Positions 62,930 to 64,000 of a DNA stretch of 64,000 bases are shown one piece after another. The notes below the pieces were generated by a model that worked only from the letters and a program-made list of their open reading frames with translations, was not told where the DNA came from and did no database searches. How positions within the stretch are numbered: position 1 is the stretch's first letter; the number at the start of each line of letters is the position of its first letter. The stretch comes from Kappaphycus alvarezii (taxonomy: Eukaryota; Rhodophyta; Florideophyceae; Gigartinales; Solieriaceae), in assembly GCA_002205965.3 (NCBI GenBank), contig NADL03000692.1, positions 1,054,001 through 1,118,000 of the forward strand. Reading direction: 5' to 3'. A program made the translations under genes and the position numbers.

Positions 62930-63655
62930 TCCGTACTAATAGCTGATGGCACTCATCAGGGTGACGCATTGGGTACTCTGCTTTTCGCACTCGCTCTTCA
63001 TCCTCCTTTTCCCGAGTTTTAGGACCGATTTGGGCCCGGCTTAACGCATGGGACACAGGTGATGGGAACTTGGTTTTTCCCCCTCAAAGGCCCTCACCGC
63101 GTTGTAATTTTTCCAAACTCATGTTTTTGCCATCAGGTCCGCATTAAAACTGCCCAAAACCATCTCTACGGCCTTATTTTCATAGTCCTGTCTTAAATCG
63201 TCCCTGAACCTTCTCTACGTTCGATGGTTTTACCGTTCTTGGCTCTCCCATAGATTCTGATTCCTTCGTTAGTGCCGCGTCCGGCATCCTTCAATCGGTG
63301 GCCGATCGCATCTTTGCCTTCTTAAGGCCTCCAAGGATGCCCAGATGGCCTTTCATTTACATAGATTCTCTGCTAGCTCCTTTAAAGTTATTCATCTGCT
63401 GAGTACTGTCTCCCATTACTAATCTACGGCTTTGGCCGTCTGATTCGACTGAAAGCAGCGGGAGGGTTTCGCACACATTCATTGTCCTTGCACCGACTCC
63501 GAATGGGAGCAAACATGACTTCCTACTTCTTATGGTGGTCTCGGCCTCCTAGCTTTGGAAATCCCTAATTCCGTACAAACGGCTTCATTTACTGATTTTA
63601 CCGGTACATCATGATCTTATTTCCTACTTCGGTGATCTAAACTCGGAGGAAGGCC
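62930..63655 (+). pseudogene. Family-B reverse transcriptase fragment (B4)
   Basis: Motif B reads A-D-G-T-H-Q-G-D-A-L-G-T-L-L-F-A-L-A-L-H-P near 62945-63005. Downstream pieces (D-S-F-V-S-A-A, A-A-G-G-F-R-T-H and a T-A-S-F-T-D end) match B3 at 22210-21870. Stops and frameshifts are common. It is followed not by an RLE but directly by tail A. Confidence 0.65.
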
Positions 63656-63660
63656 CGAAT

Positions 63661-63792
63661 GTAGCCTTTTAGGGGCCGTCATTCCTCCTAAATTACTGTT
63701 TCTGTATACCTGTTTGAGTCGATTGTGGTTGTCTCGAAAACTATGGATCGATCGGATACATTCTCCACGAGTGAAACACTCAACCTTTAAAT
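63661..63792 (+). repeat. Tail A after a family-B RT
   Basis: Contains the stop-proximal CCTTTTAGGGGCCGTCATTC, GAGTCGATTGTGGTTGTC and the diverged GGATACATTCTCCACGAG. 63793-64000 holds no gene; TACAGTA-like motifs occur at 63928 and 63980. Confidence 0.6.
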
Positions 63793-64000
63793 ATAGGGGG
63801 TGGTAGTCGGGGCACTGCTTAAGGGTTAAAGGAGGCGATGGAAGTGTTTTTCAGAAAGTTTGGGTCAAAGGGTCAATGGAGTGTAGATAGATTCCGTCAA
63901 GCATCCAAATGCCCGTTTTATTGACAGTACTGTAGCTCTAGCGTAGTACATGTATATACTACCTCACTAACTAAAATACAGTAATAAATAGAGAATAGGT

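Noticed and set aside
1..64000. CRISPR arrays, operons, Shine-Dalgarno sites or phage genes
   Set aside because: None seen; element types and the J-domain exon are eukaryotic.

Overview
The window looks like nuclear DNA of a eukaryote whose identity I cannot fix. The evidence is eukaryotic retroelements, a Tc1/mariner transposase fragment, a likely GT-AG intron and a J-domain reading frame. I see no rRNA, no convincing tRNA, no CRISPR array and no operon. Most recognisable sequence is retrotransposon, nested and broken. Reading was by eye only: element edges marked by a target-site duplication (TSD) are firm, other edges are approximate.

Layout. 1-6752 is a Ty3/gypsy-like element (5' LTR outside the window) with gag, protease, RT, RNase H and integrase broken by frameshifts. 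Its 3' end is an intact 520-codon frame carrying an unrecognised domain twice. It is followed by a polypurine tract and a 3' LTR. 6753-13530 holds fragments of two non-LTR retrotransposon families that encode restriction-like endonuclease (RLE) domains; I call them A and B. They are cut by a 1.66-kb solo LTR and include a 526-bp inverted duplication. 13540-14900 is a block with a Tudor-like ORF, present again at 42690-43990. 15135-22830 is a family-B element (minus strand) split by a 5.5-kb Ty1/copia-like element (15398-20937). 22840-28500 is a second, much more decayed copy of the Ty3-like element. 28500-35000 is AT-rich and featureless to me. 35046-36909 has a Tc1/mariner fragment and another LTR. 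38250-42100 is a pile of family-A pieces with a nested solo LTR. 44100-46950 has a third RLE type and two LTR remnants. 46950-55900 is another AT-rich desert. 55900-60210 (minus strand) is the only stretch resembling host genes, including a J-domain frame. 61230-63800 holds an LTR and a family-B RT ending in a family-A tail.

Main results. (1) The long LTR of the Ty3-like family carries its own sense-strand ORF for an acidic protein, intact at 8488-9246 and recognisable in at least four other LTR copies. (2) The pol C-terminus of the same family ends in a tandemly duplicated domain of about 115 residues. (3) The ends of the A and B non-LTR families also occur as 50-142-bp insertions with TSDs; one has an empty site elsewhere in this window. 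(4) Several nested insertions can be read exactly from TSDs (CCCTC twice, CTTTG/CTTTA, 10-bp and 8-bp cases).
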